Shown here: in pieces, positions 21,694 through 29,681 of the stretch
Layout of the letters: every line of letters starts with the position of its first letter
How positions within the stretch are numbered: position 1 is the stretch's first letter
IMG/VR virus record: IMGVR_UViG_3300031651_000016
Span: 1 to 29,681 of that record
Length of the DNA stretch: 29,681 nt
Source of the DNA: a virus
Reading direction: 5' to 3' (one strand)
Made by a program: the position numbers and the translations under genes
Notes under the pieces: model-generated
Seen by the model: only the letters and a program-made list of their open reading frames with translations
Databases searched by the model: none
Told to the model about the DNA's origin: nothing

Positions 21694-22227
21694 GTGGAGA
21701 AAATAACGTTTCCGATCCCCGGAGTTGAAGAGGAATACCATATCCCGCTCCTGAACTTCGACCAGCAGGACGAGGTTCTTAAAATCGCACCGCGCTTTCT
21801 CGCTATTATCAGCGATAAAGATTTCGATTTTACAAAAGAGGAGAATCTTGTTACGGCCTTCCTGCAACTTATAACCACCGGAGCTATTTTCAAAAAGCTC
21901 GCTGCCGCAGCGATATGTCCAGCTTCTCGTGATTATTATTTAGGCGAAGATACGGAAGAGGGAGAAATTGGAGATTATAAAAGGAATATGAAAATTGTCG
22001 GACGGTTGCCGATAACATATCTCCTCGAAAACCATATCGACGAAAATGGCGAAAAGAAATTGAGGCCGGGGGTTCTCCTGCGGTCTTTTTTCGCCAGCAA
22101 CTTCGAGTGGTTCGCGCCTCTCGGCGGCTTACTGAACTTGTGGGCATTGGAAGCAAAGTCGGAAGCGGAGGCCCCGACCGATTCCGAGGATACACCCCCG
22201 GAAATTGGCAAGAAACCGACTGGTTAG
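21694..22227 (+). CDS. Tail assembly chaperone (gpG-like)
   Basis: A GTG start follows AAAGGA at 21682-21687. The 177-residue acidic helical protein lies immediately upstream of the tape measure, the place of lambda gpG and its analogues, which coat the tape measure during tail assembly. The last 120 bases overlap a second open frame in the -1 phase, so a longer frameshifted product is expected. Near the end it is acidic and proline-rich (SEAEAPTDSEDTPPEIGKK). Sequence similarity to known chaperones is not evident by eye; order, size and overlap support the call. Confidence 0.65.
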   Translation: MEKITFPIPGVEEEYHIPLLNFDQQDEVLKIAPRFLAIISDKDFDFTKEENLVTAFLQLITTGAIFKKLAAAAICPASRDYYLGEDTEEGEIGDYKRNMKIVGRLPITYLLENHIDENGEKKLRPGVLLRSFFASNFEWFAPLGGLLNLWALEAKSEAEAPTDSEDTPPEIGKKPTG

Positions 22228-22508
22228 CATACGCTATTTTAGGCGTTTCGGGGTTGCCCGATCTTAAAAAGTTTCGCCGTGAAACGCCGGTATTGACGGC
22301 CATACAGTATCTAACGAATGATATAGTGAGTCAATATAACTCTGCGGCGAAGGCATTCCCCGATAAATGGAAAGGGGTTGGACTCGTCAGGCATAATTTC
22401 GCTAAATACGCTGGGATGTCGCGTGAGGATCTAAAAAAGGCAAAGCAAGCAAAGGCTGATGAATACTGGGAAGTGGCTCAAAGTAAATGGCTCAAGAATT
22501 CGTCATAA
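22107..22508 (+). CDS. Frameshift extension of the tail chaperone (gpT-like)
   Basis: This frame is open from 22107 to 22508 in the -1 phase relative to the preceding gene. It has no credible start: only a GTG without a binding site at 22107, and the first ATG beyond the overlap comes late. Its unique part (NWQETDWLAYAILGVSGLPD onward) is helical and ends 22 bases inside the tape measure gene. This is the standard two-frame chaperone layout in which a small share of ribosomes slip to make a G-T fusion. The slip site is probably near the C-run at 22195-22199. Confidence 0.65.
   Translation: MVRASRRLTELVGIGSKVGSGGPDRFRGYTPGNWQETDWLAYAILGVSGLPDLKKFRRETPVLTAIQYLTNDIVSQYNSAAKAFPDKWKGVGLVRHNFAKYAGMSREDLKKAKQAKADEYWEVAQSKWLKNSS
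22194..22200 (+). other. Candidate -1 slippery site (ACCCCCG)
   Basis: In the zero frame this reads ACA CCC CCG. A shift of -1 gives ACC CCC, so the A-site codon re-pairs perfectly and the P-site codon at two of three positions. It lies within the frame overlap. It is not a classic X-XXY-YYZ heptamer, so the exact site stays uncertain. Confidence 0.35.
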
Positions 22509-25500
22509 AACTCATAATGCAAACGGGGCCGGGATTCCCAAAGGGCGGGAAACCTCTCCCTGGAATGCCGACACCCGGCGGCGCAAACAAATTAACCTCC
22601 GCTCTCGGTAAGCTCGGCCTTGCCGTCGGCGGTTTAATGATAGCCCGCAAGGGTATCGTTGCCCTCCGCGAACACTCCATTGAAATGGCGCAGGTCGGTT
22701 TGATGGCCGGGAAAACCGGCGACGATCTGCGCGGCCTCGGCCACGACATACTCGACCTCTCCGTTCAATACGGTAAATCCGCGTCGGATATGCGGAAAGC
22801 CGCCTATGAAGTTTACTCTGCGCAGGTTCCGGCGACGCAAGCCCTGAACGTCCTCGAGCAATCGACGCAGGCGGCAATGGCGGGGAACGCCGGAGTAACC
22901 GAATCCTTCCGGTTAATGAGTTCTATTATTAAAGGCTACGGCAAGGATTGGAGCGAGGTCGGGGATGTGTCCGACCACGTATTTAAGATAATCGAATTAG
23001 GTCAAACCGATATGAACGCCCTCGCCGGCTCGATGGGTCGAGTTGTTCCTATCGCAAATTCTCTCGGTGTCGGCCTTGATGAATTGTCTGGCTTTTACGC
23101 AACTTTTACGGGCGTAACTGGCGATGCGACTCTGGTAACTACACAGCTTCGTGCTACGATGGCAGCTTTTATAAAGCCCCAGCCAGCGATGATAGCTCTC
23201 GCAAAAGAACTCGGTTATGCGACCGCGGAGGAAATAGTCCAGCAGAACGGTCTTGACAAAGCCCTGAAGATGGTTATCGGTGCGACGGACGGCAGCGCAA
23301 TGGCGGTCGGCGAATTGATTCCGCAGATAAGGGCCTTGCCGTTGGTTCTCGCTGCGACCGGTGGACAGGCCGATGTGCTTACGGATAAAATCGGTAAAAT
23401 GAATGATAGGTTCGGAGTTACCGAGAAGGCAGTTGCGGATGTCAAGAAATCTATCGGTCAACGGATGTCAGAGATTCAGGCCAAATTCAGTGCGACACTT
23501 ACAAGAATAATGGAGTTGGCCGTTCCATTCTTAGAGGCTGGTATGGTTTTATTGTCGGGGATACTATCGGGAATCACGTTAGTAGCGGGGGCTTTTGATT
23601 CCTTGCCTGGGTTTATAAAACCCGTTGCCTTGATTTTGGGCATTTTAACGGGACTACACCTGAAATATAATTTGGTTGCGAAAGCTACGGCTTTTTGGAC
23701 GAAGGCGGTAGCTGTTGCAAAAAAAGCGGCAACTATTGCGACCAAGATTTATACGATGGCTGTCCGTATATTAACGGCTTCTTTTGGACCTCTTATTATT
23801 GCAGTCGCTGGTGCTATTGCTATATTTTTAGTTTGGAAAGCAAGTGCTGAAGCTGCTCGAAAGGCCTCGAATAAAGCAATAGAAGAAGAAAACAAACGAA
23901 TGTCGGCTTCAGGAGCAAATCTTACGCGACAAATTGTAAATCTTAAGAAGCTCGAAGCAGCGAAACGTGGAGCAGCAAGGTTAGATAAAACTGAACGTAA
24001 AGCCCTTGAAAAGGATGTTGCGGAATTTCTCGGTTGGGAAGTCGGAGCGGTTCAAAAAGCATCGGCAGAAGAACTTGCAGCGAAACTGAAATTATATCGT
24101 GGGCTAAAAGCGCGACAGGATGCCGCCGCCGCAGACGAACAAAAGCAGGCCGAAAATCAGGAAGCGCGACTCGCAGGCCTTATTGAGCAATTAAAAGAAT
24201 ACGATATGACTTTTAAGAAAACTGAAGATGTTGTTGCCGATATAGATAGGGCGGAAGTTCTGCTCGCAGAAGAAAGGAAGAAACGGGGGATTGAAACCGG
24301 TGAGAAATTGAAAGAATTCCTTGCCGCCGAAGCCGAAGCTACTGAAGAAATGGTGCGTCTGGATTATGAAGCTGGACGGAAAACGCTTAAACAATATGTT
24401 GCGCACTTACAGGCGAAGCTCAATGCGATGAAATCCTCGACGAAAAAAGCGACTGCGCAAGAATTACTTGCACAGATGCAGTTGCAAAACGAAATCGATA
24501 CCCTAAATGCCGAGGGGTTTGCAAAAGAACAACGTATATGGGATATGCGTTTAGCAATGGATATTACAGCGGAAAAAAAGGCGCTGGATATTACACTGCA
24601 AAACGAAGATTTAAAAATAGAAGAGAAAATTGCCGCCGGAGACAAATATTGGTCTATGATGGAGAAGCAGACCAAAGCGGGCGTTGACACCGCAGGACTA
24701 ACTGAAGAGCAGGCCACAGAAAAAACAAAATTAGCTTTAGAGGCACTCGGGATCGAACGTGCGGAATGGGAGCAGGAGCTACGAGACGCCGACGTGGAGG
24801 CGACAGTCGCCGCCGAAGACCTAAAGGCTCAAGCCCGTGCTGAGACGTTCCAACAGGCGCTCACGACCGCACAGACTATCGGGGATTCGATAGCGTCGAT
24901 ATATGAATCACAGAAGCAACGGCAGATTTCGGCGGTTAAGAAGCTCGGATTATCCGAGGAAGAGGAAAAGAAGCGGATAGCGAAAATCGAAGCCGAATAT
25001 GCAAAAAAGCAGCGGACGATTGCGGCTATTCAGAAGTCGGTTAAGTTAGCGCAAGCCATATCGAATACTGCATTAGGAGTTACGCAGGCCCTCAAGGCTT
25101 ATCCGCCACCTCTCAGTTTTGTCCTTGCCGGCCTCGTAGCGGCGGCCGGCGCGGCACAGATCGCCGCGATTGCTGCGCAACCGTTTTATAAGGGCGGCAT
25201 TATCCGCAAGGGCGAGATGGGATTTTTCGAGGGCAAACGCGATGAGCTTGTTATGCCGCTGCAAGGCGAGGGGAGTTTCGAGGAAATTGCAAAGCTCCGA
25301 CTTATCCCCGAAATACTGAAAGAGATTAACAGCCCCAGTGCCGGAGGAGGCGCAAGCGCCCCGGGCGGGGCCGTCGTCCAGAATATAACGAACAATATGA
25401 ATTATAACGGGGCGTATTTGGGCAGCGACGCTGAGGCAGTTTCCGAATGGAGGCGCGGAGGAGCGTTCTTTATAGCGGATAAAATCAAAGAAGCGAATGA

Positions 25501-25513
25501 ATCACTTGGGTAA
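22487..25513 (+). CDS. Tail tape measure protein
   Basis: At 1008 residues this is the longest gene, and it has the tape measure plan. The N-terminal half carries the TP901-type core (AAYEVYSAQVPATQALNVLE, SMGRVVPIANSLGVGLDELS). Hydrophobic spans lie near residues 347-370, 375-392 and 430-450. A long Lys/Glu/Ala-rich coiled coil runs from about 460 to 830. The C-terminal motif YKGGIIRKGEMGFFEGKRDE is typical of these proteins. It sets tail length and may help DNA cross the host inner membrane. The ATG overlaps the chaperone extension by 22 bases and has only a weak binding site. The coiled-coil section is more AT-rich than the ends. Confidence 0.9.
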   Translation: MAQEFVIKLIMQTGPGFPKGGKPLPGMPTPGGANKLTSALGKLGLAVGGLMIARKGIVALREHSIEMAQVGLMAGKTGDDLRGLGHDILDLSVQYGKSASDMRKAAYEVYSAQVPATQALNVLEQSTQAAMAGNAGVTESFRLMSSIIKGYGKDWSEVGDVSDHVFKIIELGQTDMNALAGSMGRVVPIANSLGVGLDELSGFYATFTGVTGDATLVTTQLRATMAAFIKPQPAMIALAKELGYATAEEIVQQNGLDKALKMVIGATDGSAMAVGELIPQIRALPLVLAATGGQADVLTDKIGKMNDRFGVTEKAVADVKKSIGQRMSEIQAKFSATLTRIMELAVPFLEAGMVLLSGILSGITLVAGAFDSLPGFIKPVALILGILTGLHLKYNLVAKATAFWTKAVAVAKKAATIATKIYTMAVRILTASFGPLIIAVAGAIAIFLVWKASAEAARKASNKAIEEENKRMSASGANLTRQIVNLKKLEAAKRGAARLDKTERKALEKDVAEFLGWEVGAVQKASAEELAAKLKLYRGLKARQDAAAADEQKQAENQEARLAGLIEQLKEYDMTFKKTEDVVADIDRAEVLLAEERKKRGIETGEKLKEFLAAEAEATEEMVRLDYEAGRKTLKQYVAHLQAKLNAMKSSTKKATAQELLAQMQLQNEIDTLNAEGFAKEQRIWDMRLAMDITAEKKALDITLQNEDLKIEEKIAAGDKYWSMMEKQTKAGVDTAGLTEEQATEKTKLALEALGIERAEWEQELRDADVEATVAAEDLKAQARAETFQQALTTAQTIGDSIASIYESQKQRQISAVKKLGLSEEEEKKRIAKIEAEYAKKQRTIAAIQKSVKLAQAISNTALGVTQALKAYPPPLSFVLAGLVAAAGAAQIAAIAAQPFYKGGIIRKGEMGFFEGKRDELVMPLQGEGSFEEIAKLRLIPEILKEINSPSAGGGASAPGGAVVQNITNNMNYNGAYLGSDAEAVSEWRRGGAFFIADKIKEANESLG

Positions 25514-25624
25514 GAAATGGCCATTCGCGGTCATCGAAAGGTTACAAATATCGTGCCAAAAAACGAGTTTTTGAAAAATAGTTCCGCAAGCGCAACAATA
25601 TCACCATAATTATTTGGAGGCGTG

Positions 25625-26224
25625 ATGTCGGATACTTATAACAGACCATCGACTTGGCCGGACGGAGTTACCCCACCAGCGTTTTTAATTCAGAACCTTT
25701 CGGCAGCGACGCCGTTTGCTATCGAAATTCTTATGCCAAATCCAGAGAAAGGCTTTGACCCGGAGTTCAACGAGGCGATCGTGAAGCGGTCGAAATACGG
25801 TGGCCGAATCCACAAATCTCTGAAAGGCGATTTGTGGGACGCCGAGTTTCAGTGGGTTTTGACTGCGGACGAAATCGTCCTCGGCCTCGACCCGACCGGC
25901 GATGTTTATCCTGTCCTCGATGTAAATTATCTTAATGTAATCCAAATGATTCTCGATGTTGACGCGGTGTTCGATACGACGGCGGGTTGCTTTCTTGGAA
26001 TAATCCCTCACGGCGCGGATCCTCGTGGCGACCTCGATGACGCCGATTATGATTCCCGCCCTCCTCGACACTATACCCCGTTCCGGCTTTCCAACCGAAA
26101 GGATATTATAAAAGCCCTAAAAGGTAAAACCGTTGCGAAAACCGTAAAAGTCCAAATTAGCACTGATGGATATATCCCCCGTTTGCCCATCAATACCATT
26201 CTCCCGCCGGTATCTTATCGATGA
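25625..26224 (+). CDS. Unknown distal tail protein
   Basis: GGAGG at 25616-25620 lies four bases before the ATG at 25625; a GTG at 25622 is too close. The 199-residue protein is beta-rich with many aromatic and acidic residues (VLDVNYLNVIQMILDVDAVF) and is not recognised. Its place between tape measure and a large tail protein is where siphoviruses encode the distal tail (Dit-like) protein that joins tube to tip. The 108-base gap before it holds no convincing gene. Its stop overlaps the next start (ATGA). Confidence 0.5.
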   Translation: MSDTYNRPSTWPDGVTPPAFLIQNLSAATPFAIEILMPNPEKGFDPEFNEAIVKRSKYGGRIHKSLKGDLWDAEFQWVLTADEIVLGLDPTGDVYPVLDVNYLNVIQMILDVDAVFDTTAGCFLGIIPHGADPRGDLDDADYDSRPPRHYTPFRLSNRKDIIKALKGKTVAKTVKVQISTDGYIPRLPINTILPPVSYR

Positions 26225-28800
26225 GAAATGTCGAATTTTACATAATTCCCTATCGAAAACGCGCCGACGGCGCGTGGGTAACTTGCAAAGAGGACGGAAG
26301 CCCCCTTGCCCATGGTGGTAGTATCGGTGAGCAAGTTATGGCCCCGGACAATATCGCTCAGAGGGTTCTCGGCAAGATTTGGCTCATAACTGATAGCGCT
26401 ATAATGTATCAGTTAGCTGGGGATTTACAAAGCACACGTGGAAGTTCCCAGTCGATTTTACTTGCGAACGTCGACGGTGAATTCGGGACTATCGAGAGCG
26501 CGTTGCCGTATTCGATATTCGTTGAGGATAAGGACAATTTTATGCTGGGGCTTTCGATACGCCCGCCACAGGAAAGGCTTGCTCACTATCCCAGTGAATT
26601 GGACGCGCCTGACAATCGGGTATATGCGTGGGGTGGGTTTTTGACGAATTCAGAGTTTGTTTTCGGCGGGGATTATATCCAATTGGACTTCAAGGATTAT
26701 ACTTACTGGTCGGGGAATTTCAGAGTTAACCAGAACTATGCTCATATCGGTCGGACAGCGCTACTTAATGATATGGCGAATGCCGTGCCGTTTGTTGTCG
26801 GCGACCCATTAGTTCCCGGAGATATTGGACTCGACGAGGAAATAACGGAATTGCCTGATGTTTGGGATATGCGCAAAGCCCACCGTTTTTATTTTGGGAT
26901 GTCGATTGTCGACTCTGATCCTTTTGATATGGCTCGATACGATGACGATTACTTTTGGGCGAGAATAGATAATATTGTTTACAAGGTTGCTCTAATCTCA
27001 GGCACAGTTCACGCCATATTTGTCAACGATAACTATATGCCGCCTGAAGGTTGGCAAAGGTCAAGTTTTATACAGGATGTCAACGCACAATTACCCACGG
27101 CATTTAACACTCCAATTAGCCCTCCGATGCCATATTATAAAGACGGGGATGGTCGAGTCCCTCCGCAAGCTGGATATACAAATTCGGTTGCGAATACCGG
27201 ATATTGTTTTTATTTGAAGCCAGTAGGAGATAACGTAGAGGTGCATGGAATTAGATGGGATGCTGCTACTTTGTCTTGGATATTGCCGGCTTTAAGTCAT
27301 ACTCTCGACTCAAAAGGGCAGTCCGAATGGGAGATTACAATAGGAAGCAATACAGCAGGAAACCTCGTTGCCCTTATAACCCCTGTCGAGGGTGAATTAG
27401 GTTACATAGAGACAATCGTTTCCCGTAGTTATCCACAAACAAAGACTGGTCAAGTTAGGCATTATGTTCAAGGGCACACTATCGGTGGAATTGAATATCC
27501 TTTTTTAGGGAAGCGTAAAGATGGGGCGTGGGTTTGGTCATACGTCGTGGGTAGAGATACAGTTCATAGTATTGAGGCAAACATAAAAGGGATAAATGCA
27601 GAGCGATTAGATAAAATCCCCAAAGGAGAGTTGTATCATTTAGATACAGCGAAATATCCTAATTGTATATGTTATGCAAAAACGAAGGAAGACAGAAATT
27701 ATCTCGCTATCGTAAATGATAAATTTGAGTTGTTGGAAGAGCTATATCCCGGTGAACCACCTCCAAGAGAAGGACACACTTGCGGAGAAGTTGGGATTGG
27801 CGAGGGAATAGGCTCAACGACCCTCGTTGGTCCTGACTATATTCCTGCGATGCTCGGCGTGTTCCCACAAGAAGATTCCCTAAATATTATGACTCTTCAG
27901 AAAATAACCCCAGCCTCGGTTTTGCGTTTATTCGCTGAGGACTGGGCCGTCGGTAAGGCCGTTTCGACGGCGGCGAAATGTTTCTCCGCGTGGGCGTGGT
28001 TTATGCCAAATATGCGACTTTGGTTTAAGAATTTCGGTGCGGACTCGGGAACGGCGGCAATAGACCTAAAGCCTGAGGTTCGGCTCAAGGCTGGTAATGA
28101 AGATTCGATTAACTATTGGGGACAGCAATTCGAGCAAATAAAATGCGAGTTCGGTGCGGATAGGCAAGTGTCAATTGGTAAGAGCCTCTGGAATCACAAA
28201 ACGAAATCCCTCGACCTAAAAGAGGTTATCTATTCCGCAGATCACGCGAGGATGTTAGCCCTTCAGGATTATTTGATATACCATCCATTTCGGCAGCGGA
28301 TACGAGCGCCGCTATTCCGAGGTTCGATGTTCCTTTTATGGACGGCTTTTACGCTTCACAAGGAGTGGGCTACGATTTTGACACGAATTGATCTCGGAAG
28401 CCTTATCTCGGAGATTCAGGGCATAAAACCCCCGCTAATGCTCGACATAGTATTCGATGAAATGGATTTGTGGATCGCTGGGTTCTGGCTTCATGTTATA
28501 TCTGGTTCTTTTCCTGACCCTTATTCTGGATGGTATTTTTGCGATTGCTATGATTATGGATGTATTCCTGCTCCCCCAGGGGGTCCAGCGCCGTGGTGTT
28601 GCTCGTTTATTGGTGATACTCTTGGATACCCCGAACTGGCGAATAGTATGCTTCGCGCCCTTATGGAGCAAATCCAAATCGATATAAACGACGACGCCTG
28701 GACAGGCGATTTTTCAACGTGGTGGGATATCCACTATTTTGAATACTGGGATCAAATATACGCTATAATGATGGTGCTCGAAGAGGCCGGATATTTCTAA
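26221..28800 (+). CDS. Large tail hub / tip protein
   Basis: The 859-residue protein starts in an ATGA overlap. It is rich in Tyr, Trp and Asp and contains many strands, as tail hub or receptor-binding tip proteins do. Its position after the distal tail gene and before membrane genes supports this role. The middle (about 260-520) is more AT-rich than the rest and may be an exchanged domain. Near the C-terminus is a cysteine cluster (FCDCYDYGC, then PWCCSF, about 772-798), followed by an aromatic tail (WWDIHYFEYW). No enzyme motif was seen. I could not assign a family. Confidence 0.55.
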   Translation: MRNVEFYIIPYRKRADGAWVTCKEDGSPLAHGGSIGEQVMAPDNIAQRVLGKIWLITDSAIMYQLAGDLQSTRGSSQSILLANVDGEFGTIESALPYSIFVEDKDNFMLGLSIRPPQERLAHYPSELDAPDNRVYAWGGFLTNSEFVFGGDYIQLDFKDYTYWSGNFRVNQNYAHIGRTALLNDMANAVPFVVGDPLVPGDIGLDEEITELPDVWDMRKAHRFYFGMSIVDSDPFDMARYDDDYFWARIDNIVYKVALISGTVHAIFVNDNYMPPEGWQRSSFIQDVNAQLPTAFNTPISPPMPYYKDGDGRVPPQAGYTNSVANTGYCFYLKPVGDNVEVHGIRWDAATLSWILPALSHTLDSKGQSEWEITIGSNTAGNLVALITPVEGELGYIETIVSRSYPQTKTGQVRHYVQGHTIGGIEYPFLGKRKDGAWVWSYVVGRDTVHSIEANIKGINAERLDKIPKGELYHLDTAKYPNCICYAKTKEDRNYLAIVNDKFELLEELYPGEPPPREGHTCGEVGIGEGIGSTTLVGPDYIPAMLGVFPQEDSLNIMTLQKITPASVLRLFAEDWAVGKAVSTAAKCFSAWAWFMPNMRLWFKNFGADSGTAAIDLKPEVRLKAGNEDSINYWGQQFEQIKCEFGADRQVSIGKSLWNHKTKSLDLKEVIYSADHARMLALQDYLIYHPFRQRIRAPLFRGSMFLLWTAFTLHKEWATILTRIDLGSLISEIQGIKPPLMLDIVFDEMDLWIAGFWLHVISGSFPDPYSGWYFCDCYDYGCIPAPPGGPAPWCCSFIGDTLGYPELANSMLRALMEQIQIDINDDAWTGDFSTWWDIHYFEYWDQIYAIMMVLEEAGYF

Positions 28801-28810
28801 AGGAGGCAGT

Positions 28811-29068
28811 ATGAAAAGATTGAACGGAAATCTAAATAAATATGTATGGGTTCCGCAAGTATTCGTTACGATAATCCTTGCGCTTCTCGTATTTATTTTC
28901 GTTGGCCGGTCGAAAGATGTCACCCAAAACCAAATGGCAATCCAAGAACTCGAACCTCGTATGCGAGTTGCGGAGACGCAGGTTGAAAATATCGAAGACG
29001 CGATAGTGGATATAAAAGAAGGGCAAAAGGAAATCCAGACAGATATAAAAATTCTCTTGCAAAGGTGA
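28811..29068 (+). CDS. Small membrane protein with coiled coil (holin-associated?)
   Basis: AAAGGAGG precedes the ATG. The 85-residue protein has one membrane span (about 12-31, VWVPQVFVTIILALLVFIFV) and then a charged helix predicted to coil (about 40-85, IQELEPRMRVAETQVENIED and on). A membrane anchor plus coiled coil is the plan of XhlA-like and some spanin or holin-accessory proteins, here with the anchor at the N-terminus. The next two genes also encode membrane proteins, so a role in lysis is likely but not shown. Confidence 0.6.
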   Translation: MKRLNGNLNKYVWVPQVFVTIILALLVFIFVGRSKDVTQNQMAIQELEPRMRVAETQVENIEDAIVDIKEGQKEIQTDIKILLQR

Positions 29069-29071
29069 GAA

Positions 29072-29239
29072 ATGTCGTTATTATTAGAGAGGCTCACAAG
29101 CCGGAAACTGGGAATCGCGGGAATCGCTACGGCTCTTGTATACCTCGATAAGATTCCCGCGTGGGCTTGGGTCGCTGTCGTGGTCGCCTATATTGTAGCG
29201 AACGTATTTGAAAACCATAAAAACGGAGGTCAGAAATGA
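29072..29239 (+). CDS. 55-residue membrane protein, holin candidate
   Basis: The ATG at 29072 follows AAAGGTGAG. The product (MSLLLERLTSRKLGIAGIAT and on) has a weak hydrophobic helix at about 14-25 and a strong one at about 29-45 (PAWAWVAVVVAYIVANV), with a charged tail. Small size, a strong membrane span and neighbouring membrane genes fit a holin, which forms lesions in the inner membrane at lysis. The 3' end holds the GGAGGT that serves the next gene and overlaps its ATG. Confidence 0.6.
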   Translation: MSLLLERLTSRKLGIAGIATALVYLDKIPAWAWVAVVVAYIVANVFENHKNGGQK

Positions 29240-29681
29240 GAAGGACACAAAACACGATCCTTTGGGCGCTATCGATTCTAATGGTGCTTGGTGCATTGTC
29301 GTTTTTCGCGCCGGTATCGACATTCGCACAGAGACACGACCCCGATAGTCCAAGTGCAATCGAAGCGCCGGAGGCGGCGGTCGAGACCCCTGTCGAGGGT
29401 GAATCGGCAACCGAGAACGAGGGAATCTGGAAATATATTTACTGGATTTTCGGCAGCTTTGGCGTAATTATTCTCGGGTTTGTTTTCAAGCTCGTGAAGG
29501 ACAAAGTAAAGTTCGCGCGTTATATGAACGTCGCCGGGGAGACCCTCGATGCTATCGCTACTATTGCGAAGGCCGCTGCCGATTGTGAATTTTCTGATGC
29601 CGAAAAAGCGGAGATTAAGAAGGAACTCGACGAAGCCCGTGCCGCATGGAAAAACGGCAAGGTCTACGGTTCGCAGATACA
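29236..29681 (+). CDS. Signal-peptide membrane protein, cut by the window end
   Basis: GGAGGTCAG precedes the ATG. The visible 148 residues begin with a Sec-type signal sequence (about 8-30) ending in a good cleavage site (STFAQ). An acidic Pro/Glu/Ala stretch follows, then a second membrane span (about 75-92, YIYWIFGSFGVIILGFVF) and a charged helical cytoplasmic or periplasmic part. The gene runs off the window, so its full length is unknown. With the two preceding genes it forms a membrane-protein cluster, likely holin or lysis related. It is the second phage gene here with a signal peptide. Confidence 0.6.
   Translation, partial: MRRTQNTILWALSILMVLGALSFFAPVSTFAQRHDPDSPSAIEAPEAAVETPVEGESATENEGIWKYIYWIFGSFGVIILGFVFKLVKDKVKFARYMNVAGETLDAIATIAKAAADCEFSDAEKAEIKKELDEARAAWKNGKVYGSQI

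Noticed and set aside
25517-25609. 30-codon frame between tape measure and distal tail gene
   Set aside because: It has only a poor binding site and a low-information product. I see nothing else convincing in this gap.
1-29681. tRNA genes, CRISPR arrays, insertion sequences, integrase or attachment sites
   Set aside because: No cloverleaf in the short gaps, no regularly spaced repeats, no transposase or recombinase motifs were found by reading.

Overview
This window is about 29.7 kb of a tailed double-stranded DNA bacteriophage (Caudoviricetes). Every gene I can support lies on the + strand. The genes are packed tightly, many joined by ATGA, GTGA or TAATG start-stop overlaps, and most starts follow a strong AGGAGG-type ribosome binding site. 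Terminase, portal, protease/scaffold, HK97-fold capsid, connectors, tail terminator, tail tube, a two-frame tail chaperone pair and a tape measure follow in canonical order, with no sheath gene, so the particle was probably a long non-contractile (siphovirus-like) phage. No integrase, tRNA or CRISPR array is visible. The host cannot be named from the sequence. The standard genetic code is in use, since TAA, TAG and TGA all close genes immediately before the next start.

Layout. Bases 1-3720 form an accessory early region: small unknown proteins, a PD-(D/E)XK nuclease-like protein, a zinc-ribbon protein, an HNH nuclease broken by an in-frame TAA, a 20-residue stub resembling the front of a DNA methyltransferase, and one complete N4/N6-type DNA methyltransferase. 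A long-loop terminator (3739-3803) closes this block. Bases 3818-7758 are the replication and recombination block: a DUF4373-type replisome organiser, a stand-alone DnaA domain IV-like DNA-binding protein, a RuvC-like resolvase, two paralogous CxxC/CxxC proteins and several unknowns. A SplB-like radical SAM protein (7758-8552) sits directly before the packaging genes.

Bases 8557-16834 hold packaging and head assembly: small and large terminase, a short cassette gene between 20-bp direct repeats, a terminator, a portal fused to a MuF-like domain, and a protease with a scaffold that has its own internal start. An unusual 667-residue fibre-like protein with a Sec signal peptide sits inside this head module. 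Bases 16908-20481 encode decoration protein, major capsid protein, connectors, tail terminator and tail tube. Bases 20503-28800 encode an Ig-like tail protein, a strong terminator, the tail chaperone pair, the tape measure and distal tail proteins. The window ends in three small membrane-protein genes that probably start the lysis region; the last is cut by the window edge.

Two cargo genes (622-1257 and 10483-10659) are each bracketed by short direct copies of the edge of a neighbouring gene, as expected if they came in as small insertions. The broken HNH gene and the methyltransferase stub show a third spot undergoing turnover. The most unusual single gene is the secreted-looking repeat protein at 14831-16834.
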